From positions 1-45,917 of the IMG/VR virus record IMGVR_UViG_3300009593_004315: 45,917 bases of DNA. One strand, given 5' to 3'. The notes under the pieces are model-generated. The model saw nothing but the letters and a program-made list of their open reading frames with translations. It ran no database searches and was not told the DNA's origin. Positions 15,908-24,228 of this stretch are shown one piece after another (position 1 is the stretch's first letter; each line of letters opens with the position of its first letter). The position numbers and the translations under genes are program-made. Origin of the DNA: a virus.

Positions 15908-16519
15908 ATGTACACCGCTAAAGAACTAATAGAATTTGAAAATGAAATAGCTGATTGTTTTAACAATGCAATGATCATGGCACCCGTCCATTTATATAAT
16001 GGAAATGAAGAGCAGATGATTGAAGTGTTCCAAAAACACAATATTGGACCTGACGACTGGGTTTTATGTTCATGGAGAAGCCATTACCAATGTTTGTTAA
16101 AAGGTGTACCAAAGGATAAGCTTAAGAGTGCCATCATCGACGGCCGCTCAATATCACTTAGTTTTAAAGAACAGCGTGTGTTATGTTCTGGAATTGTCAC
16201 TGGCCAGTTGTCTGTGGCTGTTGGTGTAGCGTTGGATATCAAGCGCAAAGGTGGTTCTAACAAGGTTTATTGTTTTATGGGAGACATGACATCCGAGACC
16301 GGCGCTGCTCATGAAAGTATTAAATATTCAAGAAATCATGAGCTTCCGATCCACTTTATTGTCGAAGATAACGGAAAGTCTGTCTGTACCGACACTAGAA
16401 AAACATGGAATTCTGAAGTGCTTACTTATGAAGGTATTAATGATGAATATGTAACATATTACAAATACTCACTCGATAAATATCCGCATGCCGGCGCTGG
16501 TGTTCGAGTACAATTTTAA
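15908..16519 (+). CDS. E1-alpha-like thiamine-diphosphate dehydrogenase subunit
   Basis: The 203-residue protein resembles the alpha subunit of 2-oxoacid dehydrogenase E1 or the N-terminal part of transketolase. It has WRSHYQCLLKG (about 57-66), which parallels the RSHxxxLAKG region of E1-alpha, and a thiamine-diphosphate motif starting GDMTSE at 125 and ending EDNGK (N155). It is shorter than typical E1-alpha (320-360 residues). It starts at ATG 15908 behind AAGGAA. The next gene encodes the matching beta part, so the pair should form a carboligase or dehydrogenase-type enzyme. The substrate is unknown: a 2-oxoacid, or a ketose in sugar building, are both possible. Confidence 0.8.
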   Translation: MYTAKELIEFENEIADCFNNAMIMAPVHLYNGNEEQMIEVFQKHNIGPDDWVLCSWRSHYQCLLKGVPKDKLKSAIIDGRSISLSFKEQRVLCSGIVTGQLSVAVGVALDIKRKGGSNKVYCFMGDMTSETGAAHESIKYSRNHELPIHFIVEDNGKSVCTDTRKTWNSEVLTYEGINDEYVTYYKYSLDKYPHAGAGVRVQF

Positions 16520-16529
16520 AGGATTAATA

Positions 16530-17069
16530 ATGGGAAGATATTTTGATGAACTAACAAACGCCATGACTTGGCTTGGTGAACAAGAAGACACAATATTTAT
16601 TGGTCAAGCTGTTGAATATAAGGGAACAGCCATGACTAACACTTTAGTAAACGTCTCAAGAGACAAGCTACTGGAGATGCCAGTAAATGAAGAAATGCAA
16701 ATGGGAATTACTAACGGATTAGCAATAGCTGGAAGCGTGCCAATTAGTATTTACCCAAGATGGAATTTTCTTTTGCTTGGTGCAAATCAACTGGTAAACC
16801 ATTTAGATAAATATAGCATTTACACACACGGAGAATTTTCCCCGAAAGCAATCATAAGAACCGGAATTGGTTCGATCAGACCACTGAATCCGCAGATCCA
16901 ACATACGAGTGATTTTACTGATGGATTTAAAAGCATGCTCAAGACAGTTGAAGTAATCCGTCTTGAAGAGCCAGAAGATATTTTGCCCGCTTATCAAAAA
17001 GCATACAACAGGACTGATGGCAAGAGTACTGTGCTGGTTGAGTGGGGAGATTACTATAATGAAAAGTAG
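16530..17069 (+). CDS. E1-beta/transketolase PYR-domain subunit
   Basis: The 179-residue protein is the beta-type partner of the preceding gene. It begins RYFDELTNAMTWLGEQEDTIFIGQAVE and has MPVNEEMQMGITNGLAIAG, in which the Glu of NEE is in the place of the cofactor-activating Glu of E1-beta. A later WNFLLLGANQLVNHLDK matches the PYR-domain helix. It lacks the C-terminal transketolase domain, so it is a minimal form. The ATG at 16530 with AAAGGA upstream is a better start than an alternative at 16488 inside the alpha gene. It overlaps the dioxygenase gene by 11 bases. Confidence 0.78.
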   Translation: MGRYFDELTNAMTWLGEQEDTIFIGQAVEYKGTAMTNTLVNVSRDKLLEMPVNEEMQMGITNGLAIAGSVPISIYPRWNFLLLGANQLVNHLDKYSIYTHGEFSPKAIIRTGIGSIRPLNPQIQHTSDFTDGFKSMLKTVEVIRLEEPEDILPAYQKAYNRTDGKSTVLVEWGDYYNEK

Positions 17070-17949
17070 GGTAACCCATCAACAAATTATACCTTTGATT
17101 AAGCAAGAAATTGGTGGTGATCCTCAAACAGTAAGTGGAGATATAACACCAACTGAAAAGAATGAATCATATCAAACCGTGAGAAAGTTTGTAAATGAGA
17201 ACACAACTGATATAATATCCCCCAGCTTATTTCTTAAGGAGAACGGCTACTGCAAATTAGGTAAACTAATAGAGCCAAAAGTAGCCCTTTCAGAATTGTC
17301 TAAATACCCTGTTTATAACGGTCATGTCAAAACATATAGTAATCATCACCCAATTACCGATTACCATAATAACCTGTTACCTTCAGGTATTTATTCATGG
17401 GCAATGCAGGATTTGCTTAAATGCCAATCGATTACTGACTTGGCCTCAAACCCGGTATTAATACAATTTGTTTCTGATTACTTGGGATGTTTACCAACAT
17501 GTTACTCATTTAACTGTATGTTATCTGATGGCCGTTCAGGTCATGGCACAACAGTGCCGCATCGAGATTTGGACGATTTTAAATGGGTTACTTTGTTTGT
17601 ATATTTAACTGGTGGCAAACATGATAGCGGTGCCCACGTCTTCGAGCCTAAATCACATCTAGGAAACAAAAACACAGAAAATGGCTATGAAGTAGTACCA
17701 CCTGTTTCTGAACATGTAACACTCTCTGCCCCAGCCGGCCATGGCTTTGCAACTGATTCATGGGGAGTTCACTACGGAACACCTATGACTCAAGGTAAGA
17801 GAAGAATTTGTTTGTGGATTAGATATGGCTTGTATGATAACTGGACGTCAAGGGTAAGTGACAAGATACACGAAATTGAATGTAAGGAACACACATTTGA
17901 TATGACATCTGATTTAAACAAATACGTGTTTAGATTTTTAGTTGATTAA
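17059..17949 (+). CDS. Phytanoyl-CoA dioxygenase (PhyH)-like oxygenase
   Basis: The 296-residue protein fits the Fe(II)/2-oxoglutarate-dependent PhyH family. It has the HxD pair H168 and D170 in TVPHRDLDDF, the distal His at about 238 (SWGVHYGTPM), and Arg at 248-249 (GKRRICLWIRYG) for 2-oxoglutarate. Members hydroxylate small molecules, and one, PhnY, hydroxylates 2-aminoethylphosphonate. In this cluster it might oxidise a phosphonate or a sugar; this is inference. ATG 17059 is chosen over an upstream start inside the E1-beta gene. Confidence 0.82.
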   Translation: MKSRVTHQQIIPLIKQEIGGDPQTVSGDITPTEKNESYQTVRKFVNENTTDIISPSLFLKENGYCKLGKLIEPKVALSELSKYPVYNGHVKTYSNHHPITDYHNNLLPSGIYSWAMQDLLKCQSITDLASNPVLIQFVSDYLGCLPTCYSFNCMLSDGRSGHGTTVPHRDLDDFKWVTLFVYLTGGKHDSGAHVFEPKSHLGNKNTENGYEVVPPVSEHVTLSAPAGHGFATDSWGVHYGTPMTQGKRRICLWIRYGLYDNWTSRVSDKIHEIECKEHTFDMTSDLNKYVFRFLVD

Positions 17950-17959
17950 AGGATTTAAA

Positions 17960-18301
17960 ATGGAAGAAATAGTACAAAAACCATGGGGAACTTATCAAAA
18001 CTTGCTTGATTCTGAAGAATGCAAAGTTAAAAAGATTGTTATCAACCCAGAACACAGACCTAGCTACCAGTACCACCATAAGAGAAGTGAACATTGGATT
18101 GTAGTAGAAGGAACAGCACTTGTAACAATTGATGATCAGGATACTACTGTTTCTGGTGGTAGTCATGTCTTTGTTCCGATCGGTTCAAAGCACAGAATTA
18201 AAAATATTGGTAAAACTGATCTTATATTTATTGAAGTACAGTGTGGCTCTTACTTTGGAGAAGATGATATTGTCAGAGTAGCTGACGATTATAATAGATA
18301 A
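17960..18301 (+). CDS. Cupin, mannose-6-phosphate isomerase type II-like
   Basis: This 113-residue single-domain cupin resembles the C-terminal isomerase domain of AlgA/ManC proteins. It has KPWGTYQNLLD at the start, the metal-binding SYQYHHKRSEHWIVVEG (two His and a Glu-His pair) and VFVPIGSKHRIKN. It would be expected to interconvert fructose-6-phosphate and mannose-6-phosphate, feeding GDP-mannose-derived sugars, or to be a regulatory cupin. ATG 17960 has AAGGATTT upstream. Its neighbour is the nucleotidyltransferase-kinase fusion. Confidence 0.78.
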   Translation: MEEIVQKPWGTYQNLLDSEECKVKKIVINPEHRPSYQYHHKRSEHWIVVEGTALVTIDDQDTTVSGGSHVFVPIGSKHRIKNIGKTDLIFIEVQCGSYFGEDDIVRVADDYNR

Positions 18302-18302
18302 T

Positions 18303-19889
18303 ATGAGTTATAAAGTTTTTATACCCTCCGCTGGACTAGGTACAAGGCTTGGTGAATTTAGCAAAACCTTAAACAAGTCACTGGTATCGCTTGACAATAA
18401 ACCAGTGATTTCACATGTTATTGAAAAATTCCCAAAACATGTTGAGATTGTTGTTGCTGTCGGCCACAAAGGTCAAATGGTAAAAAATTATTTACAAATG
18501 GCCCATTCCGACAGGCAAATAAAGTGTATAGATATTATCAACTACAATGGACAAGGATCGGGCTTGGGCCTTACCTTGTTAGATTGTATGCATGAGTTAC
18601 AATGTCCATTTATATTTTGTCCAAATGATACAGTTATCTTAGAAGAAGTCCCTGAACCTTCACACAATTGGGTTGGGTACGCCGAGATCGAAAATAATCA
18701 ACACTATCGTTCCTTTAAATTATCTAATAACGATACAGTAGAAAGGATTTGCGAGAAGGAAGAGGTGCTGTCTTTTGACACTAAGCCATATATTGGCCTA
18801 TGTGCCATTAAAGACTATAAAACCTTTTGGCAGTCAATGCAAGCAGGACAAAAATATGGGTCAATAAAAATTGGTGAGTCATATGCTCTCAGAGAAATGA
18901 TAAATAAAAATATTACGATAGAAGCTAAAAAGTTTACTTGGTATGACACAGGTAACATAGAAAGTCTAACTGTTGCTAGAGAGTTAATTAAATCTAAGAA
19001 TGCTCCCGAAATACTTGAAAAACCAAACGAAGCAATTTGGTTTGTCAATGACCGTGTAATAAAATACAATACTGATCCATCGTTTATATCAGATCGTGTT
19101 TCACGGGCGCAACTTTTAAAGGGTTTTGTACCTGAGATCGTTGCATGTACAAAAAACATGTATTCCTACAGAATGTTGACTGGTAAAACTATGTCAAAAG
19201 CAACAAACTATACAACATTTAACAGCTTGTTGAAATATCTTCAATCTTTTTGGAAAAAGGCCGATATAACAGCTGAACAAGATGTTGAATTTAAACAAGT
19301 ATGTGAAAAATTTTATAAGGAAAAAACTGAGAAACGAATACAATTATATTTTGATAGGTTTTCTGAATGTGATGGTGAAGAAAAAATTAACGGTAACCAA
19401 ATACCGTCCCTTGAAGATATGTTAAAAAAGATTGATTGGCAACATCTTTGTGATGGTGTTCCTGTTAGAATGCATGGTGATTTACATTTTGAAAATATCT
19501 TGGTTGCTGAAACAGGTGATTTTTATTTATTAGATTGGCGCCAAAACTTTGGTGGGCTTTATGATTATGGTGACATTTACTATGATTTAGCCAAACTATT
19601 ACACGGTTTAATTGTATCACACGAACTTATTAACAAAGATTGTTTCACAGTGTCCCAAATGGATGATGTGATTACATATGATCTTTATAGAAAACATAGT
19701 TTAGTAGAAAATGAAAAACAATTTTTTGACTTTTTAACAATACAAGGTTATAATGTAAATAAAGTTAAACTACTTACGTCATTAATCTTTTTAAACATAG
19801 CGCCTTTACATCATTACCCATATTCAAAAATGTTATTTTATTTGGGTAAAGAGATGCTTTACAATTTACTGGAAAACAAAAATGAATAG
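18303..19889 (+). CDS. Nucleotidyltransferase fused to choline-kinase-like kinase
   Basis: The 528-residue protein has two domains. Residues 1-230 are a sugar-1-phosphate/phosphocholine-type nucleotidyltransferase, with PSAGLGTRLGEFSKTLNKSL at 9-28 and FCPNDTVI as the metal-binding region. Residues about 270-528 are an aminoglycoside/choline kinase fold, with MHGDLHFENIL near 390 (catalytic Asp and Asn) and LLDWRQN (metal Asp). The pair resembles a LicC-LicA fusion: kinase and cytidylyltransferase that make CDP-choline for LicD. With LicD nearby it may activate choline, an alcohol or a sugar for transfer to the glycan. Its start is two bases after the previous stop and it overlaps the next gene by ATGA-like packing. 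Confidence 0.83.
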   Translation: MSYKVFIPSAGLGTRLGEFSKTLNKSLVSLDNKPVISHVIEKFPKHVEIVVAVGHKGQMVKNYLQMAHSDRQIKCIDIINYNGQGSGLGLTLLDCMHELQCPFIFCPNDTVILEEVPEPSHNWVGYAEIENNQHYRSFKLSNNDTVERICEKEEVLSFDTKPYIGLCAIKDYKTFWQSMQAGQKYGSIKIGESYALREMINKNITIEAKKFTWYDTGNIESLTVARELIKSKNAPEILEKPNEAIWFVNDRVIKYNTDPSFISDRVSRAQLLKGFVPEIVACTKNMYSYRMLTGKTMSKATNYTTFNSLLKYLQSFWKKADITAEQDVEFKQVCEKFYKEKTEKRIQLYFDRFSECDGEEKINGNQIPSLEDMLKKIDWQHLCDGVPVRMHGDLHFENILVAETGDFYLLDWRQNFGGLYDYGDIYYDLAKLLHGLIVSHELINKDCFTVSQMDDVITYDLYRKHSLVENEKQFFDFLTIQGYNVNKVKLLTSLIFLNIAPLHHYPYSKMLFYLGKEMLYNLLENKNE

Positions 19890-20847
19890 ATTTAATATTG
19901 GACCAATGAGCAAGAATATAGTTGATTCTATTATTGAATTCGGTACTAAAGAAAATAAGATAGGTTTGATACCATCTCGACGTCAAGTTGATTATTGTGG
20001 CGGCTATGTAAATAATTGGGATACAAAAACCTTTTCAAATTATGTAAAGTCCGCAAATCAACATGTTTGGTTACAGAGAGATCATGGCGGTCCAGCCCAA
20101 GGCCAATTACCGGATGATGGACTTGTTTCATTCATTGATGATTGTAAAAATTTTGATTCTATCCATATTGACCCATGGAAAAAATATCCAAATTTTGACG
20201 ATGGTGTACAAAAAACCGTTGAATATATGGAAGCACTTTATGCTGAAAACAATAACATTAAATTTGAAATAGGCACTGAGGAGGCAATTCGCAGATTTGA
20301 GGTAGATGAAGTTGAAGCTTTGATATTAGAATGTCAAAAACTGTTACCAACTAACATATATAACAGCATTGATTATGTTGTGATTCAATCTGGTGTAGGG
20401 CTTGATTTAGCTAACATGAACAACACGGGTGATTTTAATTCTGAACGTTTATCAAAAATGATTGAAGTATGTAAAAGTTATAATCTCAAAACTAAAGAAC
20501 ATAATGGTGATTATTTAACAAATGAACAAATGAAACTAAGGTTCAGTTTAGGATTGGATTCAATCAACATAGCACCCGAATTCGGACAATTAGAGACACT
20601 GTGTTATTTGGAAGAAATGAAAAACGAAGAACAATTTGAAAAACTTTATCAAATCTGTTATAATTCTAAACGTTGGGAAAAGTGGGTAAAGGACGATTTT
20701 GATCCGTTGACACAAAAAGAAGAAATCGTAAAGATTGCAGGTCATTATATCCTATCAAATCCAGAGTTCTTAAAGATCAAGCCAGATATCGACACAAAAA
20801 TAAAGTCTGTTCTTGTTAATAAATTGAGAGAAATTCATGAAATCTAA
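19882..20847 (+). CDS. GatZ/KbaZ-like TIM-barrel protein
   Basis: The 321-residue protein resembles the non-catalytic subunit family of tagatose-bisphosphate aldolase (GatZ/KbaZ). It has GLIPSRRQVDYCGGY, matching the family's SNQVNxxGGY region, and VWLQRDHGGPAQG, matching GGDHLGP. It ends with a helical tail. The family role is uncertain even in E. coli; some relatives may be true aldolases or epimerases acting on sugar phosphates. Here it may help make an unusual ketose or heptose together with the thiamine-diphosphate pair upstream. It overlaps the HAD gene by 11 bases. Confidence 0.7.
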   Translation: MNRFNIGPMSKNIVDSIIEFGTKENKIGLIPSRRQVDYCGGYVNNWDTKTFSNYVKSANQHVWLQRDHGGPAQGQLPDDGLVSFIDDCKNFDSIHIDPWKKYPNFDDGVQKTVEYMEALYAENNNIKFEIGTEEAIRRFEVDEVEALILECQKLLPTNIYNSIDYVVIQSGVGLDLANMNNTGDFNSERLSKMIEVCKSYNLKTKEHNGDYLTNEQMKLRFSLGLDSINIAPEFGQLETLCYLEEMKNEEQFEKLYQICYNSKRWEKWVKDDFDPLTQKEEIVKIAGHYILSNPEFLKIKPDIDTKIKSVLVNKLREIHEI

Positions 20848-21208
20848 AATTATCGCGTTTGATATGGATGATGTTTTATGTTACAGAACATCTGAAGAGG
20901 GGGGAGTAGCAAAGTATAAAACCTGTCTTCCGTTTCAAGACATGATTAATGTTGTGAATGATTGTTATGAGAAGGGCATGTATATAAAAATCTATACTGC
21001 GCGAGGTATGAGTACTTTTAGTGGAGATGTGAGTAGAGTATACTCCGAACTTTATGAGCTTACAAAAAAACAGCTAACAAAATGGGGTGTCAAGCATCAT
21101 GAATTAGTTATGGGAAAAATCCATTTTGATTTATTAATAGATGATAAAGTTGTTGACTCATTAAAGATAAAAAGTTTCGACGATGTACAAAGGAGACTTG
21201 AACAGTGA
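20837..21208 (+). CDS. HAD-family sugar phosphatase
   Basis: The 123-residue protein is a minimal HAD hydrolase. The nucleophile motif is FDMDDVL (D9, acid D11), motif II is IYTARGM, the Lys of motif III is followed by GKIHFDLLIDDKVVD, giving motif IV Asp residues. Such short capless HAD proteins are common in capsule and lipopolysaccharide loci, where they dephosphorylate sugar phosphates. One possible role is the bisphosphate step of a heptose route (GmhB function), which would agree with the split HldE-like pair downstream. It starts inside the end of the previous gene. Confidence 0.82.
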   Translation: MKSKIIAFDMDDVLCYRTSEEGGVAKYKTCLPFQDMINVVNDCYEKGMYIKIYTARGMSTFSGDVSRVYSELYELTKKQLTKWGVKHHELVMGKIHFDLLIDDKVVDSLKIKSFDDVQRRLEQ

Positions 21209-22365
21209 TTTTCTTAAATAATGTGTACATAACCAATGAGGGCAATCCGTTTGGTTCAAGAGGTGGTTCTGTTTATGATCGCGGCCACCTACCCAATCAA
21301 GATAAGTTAGATATCTATATGTATTCACTGGCCTCTATGGCTAAGGCATATCCTTGGAAAAGGGCGATTATTTACTATAAATTACACGAAGAATATCACG
21401 ACCGAGAACAAGAGTTTGTTGAATTTGTTGAAAAGGAATTCGAAGGCACCGATTTAATATTAAGGGGTACACGAAATGAGTATGTAAGTGATTGGATTGA
21501 TACATACGAACTTTTAAATGATGAACTTATATGGTTTTATTGTAACCATGATCACATATACATAGATAATACTGAATACCTCGCAGAATACGTTGATATG
21601 TTCAGAAAAAACTACTCAAGCACATTGTCATCAATTTACTTTTCCCACTGGCCAGAAATGCTTTGTCATGCTGCTGATGGTACTTTTGATAATATATCTA
21701 ACATGGATGTATTCAAGTTCTCATCAGATAACAGAATTTGTAGCATTCAGATTATAACGAAGAAGCTCTATAAACACTGGTGGGTTGATAACTGGGGCCC
21801 CAAAAATACAAAAGAAATATTCTTACCACGTTCTGATCATGCACAGTCAATTAACACATTTAAAAAACTTGATCATTTTGATATTTTTGTTCCTGCAAAA
21901 GAAATTTGCCGACATTTTGATGGTTATGGACATACAATTCCCCGCATGACTAACGAAGATTGCCCCGCTCTTTCAATACCAGAGGGATTTTTTGAAAAAA
22001 ATATTAAAATTACTTTTGAACCAAAACTTGACAACAATAGAAAAAAGGGTTATACTTATTTAGATCCTTTTGCAAAAGACTATTATGCGTGGTCTAAATA
22101 TGGAACTGATTACAAGTGGGATAAAACTAATATTCCAAGTTTTTGGAACAGTAGGATTTCTGAACTCACTGGCCCTGAGCCACTTGGTGATGAAGCAAGG
22201 TCAGCAAAAACAAAGAATTTAATAAAATTAATCTTTGCAAATGCCAAACACCACAGCACACATCCCCACAATAAAAATATGCCCGGTTGGCCCTTGGCGA
22301 TAAAAAATAAATTTTTAGATAAGATTATGAACGTGCACGGATATAAAAGGAAATTAAATGAATAA
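21205..22365 (+). CDS. Hypothetical, possible glycosyltransferase, 386 aa
   Basis: The 386-residue protein starts at GTG 21205, which overlaps the previous stop (GTGA) and has a good AAAGGAG upstream. It contains an acidic, aromatic stretch ELIWFYCNHDHIYIDNTEY near residue 112, which could be the metal-binding loop of a GT-A-like transferase, and a later RSDHAQS segment. There is no signal peptide or membrane helix. I cannot name its family. Its location among transferases makes a sugar-transfer role likely but unproven. Confidence 0.6.
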   Translation: MIFLNNVYITNEGNPFGSRGGSVYDRGHLPNQDKLDIYMYSLASMAKAYPWKRAIIYYKLHEEYHDREQEFVEFVEKEFEGTDLILRGTRNEYVSDWIDTYELLNDELIWFYCNHDHIYIDNTEYLAEYVDMFRKNYSSTLSSIYFSHWPEMLCHAADGTFDNISNMDVFKFSSDNRICSIQIITKKLYKHWWVDNWGPKNTKEIFLPRSDHAQSINTFKKLDHFDIFVPAKEICRHFDGYGHTIPRMTNEDCPALSIPEGFFEKNIKITFEPKLDNNRKKGYTYLDPFAKDYYAWSKYGTDYKWDKTNIPSFWNSRISELTGPEPLGDEARSAKTKNLIKLIFANAKHHSTHPHNKNMPGWPLAIKNKFLDKIMNVHGYKRKLNE

Positions 22366-23317
22366 TAAACTGCTAGTTGTATATAACACCTGTGGTATCA
22401 ATGGTGACAACACTGATTGGTACATTGAATGTATTGAGAGTTTTTTGAACCAAGACAATGACGGTTTTCATGTAGTTCTATCCTCATGTCTTAACAGTAA
22501 GCAATGTATCCAGAGACTGGCGGCCCATTTTAAAAACAGAATATCATACTGCTACCACCAACAACCACATACAGTGAACATAACTTTTAACAAAACAGTC
22601 CAAGAAACAATTAAAAAGTTTGGTAGATTTGAATACTATGTTTATGTCGACTCTGGATGTACTTTCGGTGACAACAAAGAAGTACTCACCAAAGCATATG
22701 AGAGCGCCAAAGAAAATGATTATGGGATGTTATCCCTACAAGTAGATACTGATGAGGCACTACAAGCAATTGACCCCTCACTAAAATATGAATCACAAGA
22801 GATACAAATTAAAGATAACGATTTAATAGTCCCTCTCGGTAAAGCATGCAATGGCCATGTAATATTCCATTCAGATGAATTTTTAGATCATTACGATAAC
22901 AAATTATGGCCTGATGTATTTGCTGCATATTGTACTGAGTCAACATTTACCTTCCTTTGTTCCAGTATAAACAAGAAATGGGCAATTCTAAAAGATCTTA
23001 AAATTCATCACTTAAAGGCAGTCGATGGTCCCTCGTCGTCGGTTGAACATATTTCAATGAAATACGATAACCCGTGGAATAATTTGTTATATAATCGAAA
23101 TGCACTTGATTTTATAAATGATAAAGAGGCTATTGATGTAGGTATGGGATACGAGGAATGCAACAATATTATGATGCACAATAAAAATGCGTATAACCCA
23201 GCTGGTAATCCTCTTAATCCTGAAAAATTAAGAGAAAAAATAAGTCAATATTTCTTTCTCAACAATGAAGAACTTAATTATCAACAAATTAAATGTAGGT
23301 TTATAACTGTAAAATGA
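22358..23317 (+). CDS. Glycosyltransferase, GT2/GT-A-like
   Basis: The 319-residue protein has GT-A features. It opens KLLVVYNTCGINGDNTDWYIECIESFLNQ, followed by a second strand ending HVVLSSCLN, and YYVYVDSGCTFGDN near residue 94, where GT2 enzymes have the DxD loop (here DSG). A His near IHHLKAVDG would be suited to the acceptor side. The start has AAAGGAAA upstream and overlaps the previous stop by 8 bases. Donor and acceptor unknown. Confidence 0.72.
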   Translation: MNNKLLVVYNTCGINGDNTDWYIECIESFLNQDNDGFHVVLSSCLNSKQCIQRLAAHFKNRISYCYHQQPHTVNITFNKTVQETIKKFGRFEYYVYVDSGCTFGDNKEVLTKAYESAKENDYGMLSLQVDTDEALQAIDPSLKYESQEIQIKDNDLIVPLGKACNGHVIFHSDEFLDHYDNKLWPDVFAAYCTESTFTFLCSSINKKWAILKDLKIHHLKAVDGPSSSVEHISMKYDNPWNNLLYNRNALDFINDKEAIDVGMGYEECNNIMMHNKNAYNPAGNPLNPEKLREKISQYFFLNNEELNYQQIKCRFITVK

Positions 23318-24228
23318 AATTATTTGTATACGAAAATGCAAAACCACATGTGCATGACACTATGGTTGAATACATTAACACGGTACCGTTAAGCAACAAA
23401 GGTATTGATACGCACTTTAAAATAACGAAAGATCCAACACAAGCTGATTATTTTTATATGGGCCAGATAGCTAATGAGACCTTTCCTATGGTCGGTCCAC
23501 ATCAATATGAATATTTTCAAGAATACAAAGATAAACACATATGCGATGTTGAAGGAGAAGGCGGCATGCCTATTCCAGACTGGCTTCATGGAGTAATCAT
23601 TACTACGATGGGCCCACTTAAGATTTATTCAAACATTGAAAAATTATTTGCCCGACCAACATTTTCCCATCTATTGGTAGATATTATAAAAAATAGAAGT
23701 GAAAACTTTGAATTCCCAGTGGATAAGTCTTTCGGGTTCAGAGGATTCTTAAACCACAGAATGAGAGCCATGACAGTACACTCACTACATAATTCAAACT
23801 TTAACAAAGAATTACATATCAATAGAAGTTGGTCTGGCCCATCTCAAGTAGGAGGCAAGGTACAGAACGAATATATACAAACAATGACTAATAACCTGCT
23901 TTCATTGTGCCCAAGGGGTTCTGGTATTGATAGTGTAAGGTTAATTGAAACATGTTATTATAAAAGGGTTCCAATTTTAATTTCTGATCATGATTATTAT
24001 TTAGTTGGTGAAAATAACGCTGATTTAGATTTTGTGTATAGAATAACCGGATTTGATTTAACACCTGATAAGATTACTGAGCAATTGCAACAGATATACG
24101 ATACACCAATTAGTGAGTTACATGATAGGGCCGCCGCCGCCCGAAATTATTTTGACAACACTATTAGAGAATATTTTAATGATCCAACCTTGTATTTTTT
24201 AGAGTGGCTTAAAGATTATGAAAGATAG
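23314..24228 (+). CDS. Exostosin-family (GT47-like) glycosyltransferase
   Basis: The 304-residue protein shows the exostosin C-terminal signature: LLSLCPRGSGIDSVRLIETCYYKRVPILISD around residues 190-220, with the Ser-Arg-Leu-x-Glu and VPxxISD elements. The N-terminal half contains QADYFYMG, also usual in this family. GT47 enzymes add sugars such as hexuronic acid or N-acetylhexosamine. The UDP-glucose-dehydrogenase-like enzyme encoded downstream would fit a uronic-acid donor, but this is inference. ATGA overlap with the previous gene. Confidence 0.82.
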   Translation: MKLFVYENAKPHVHDTMVEYINTVPLSNKGIDTHFKITKDPTQADYFYMGQIANETFPMVGPHQYEYFQEYKDKHICDVEGEGGMPIPDWLHGVIITTMGPLKIYSNIEKLFARPTFSHLLVDIIKNRSENFEFPVDKSFGFRGFLNHRMRAMTVHSLHNSNFNKELHINRSWSGPSQVGGKVQNEYIQTMTNNLLSLCPRGSGIDSVRLIETCYYKRVPILISDHDYYLVGENNADLDFVYRITGFDLTPDKITEQLQQIYDTPISELHDRAAAARNYFDNTIREYFNDPTLYFLEWLKDYER

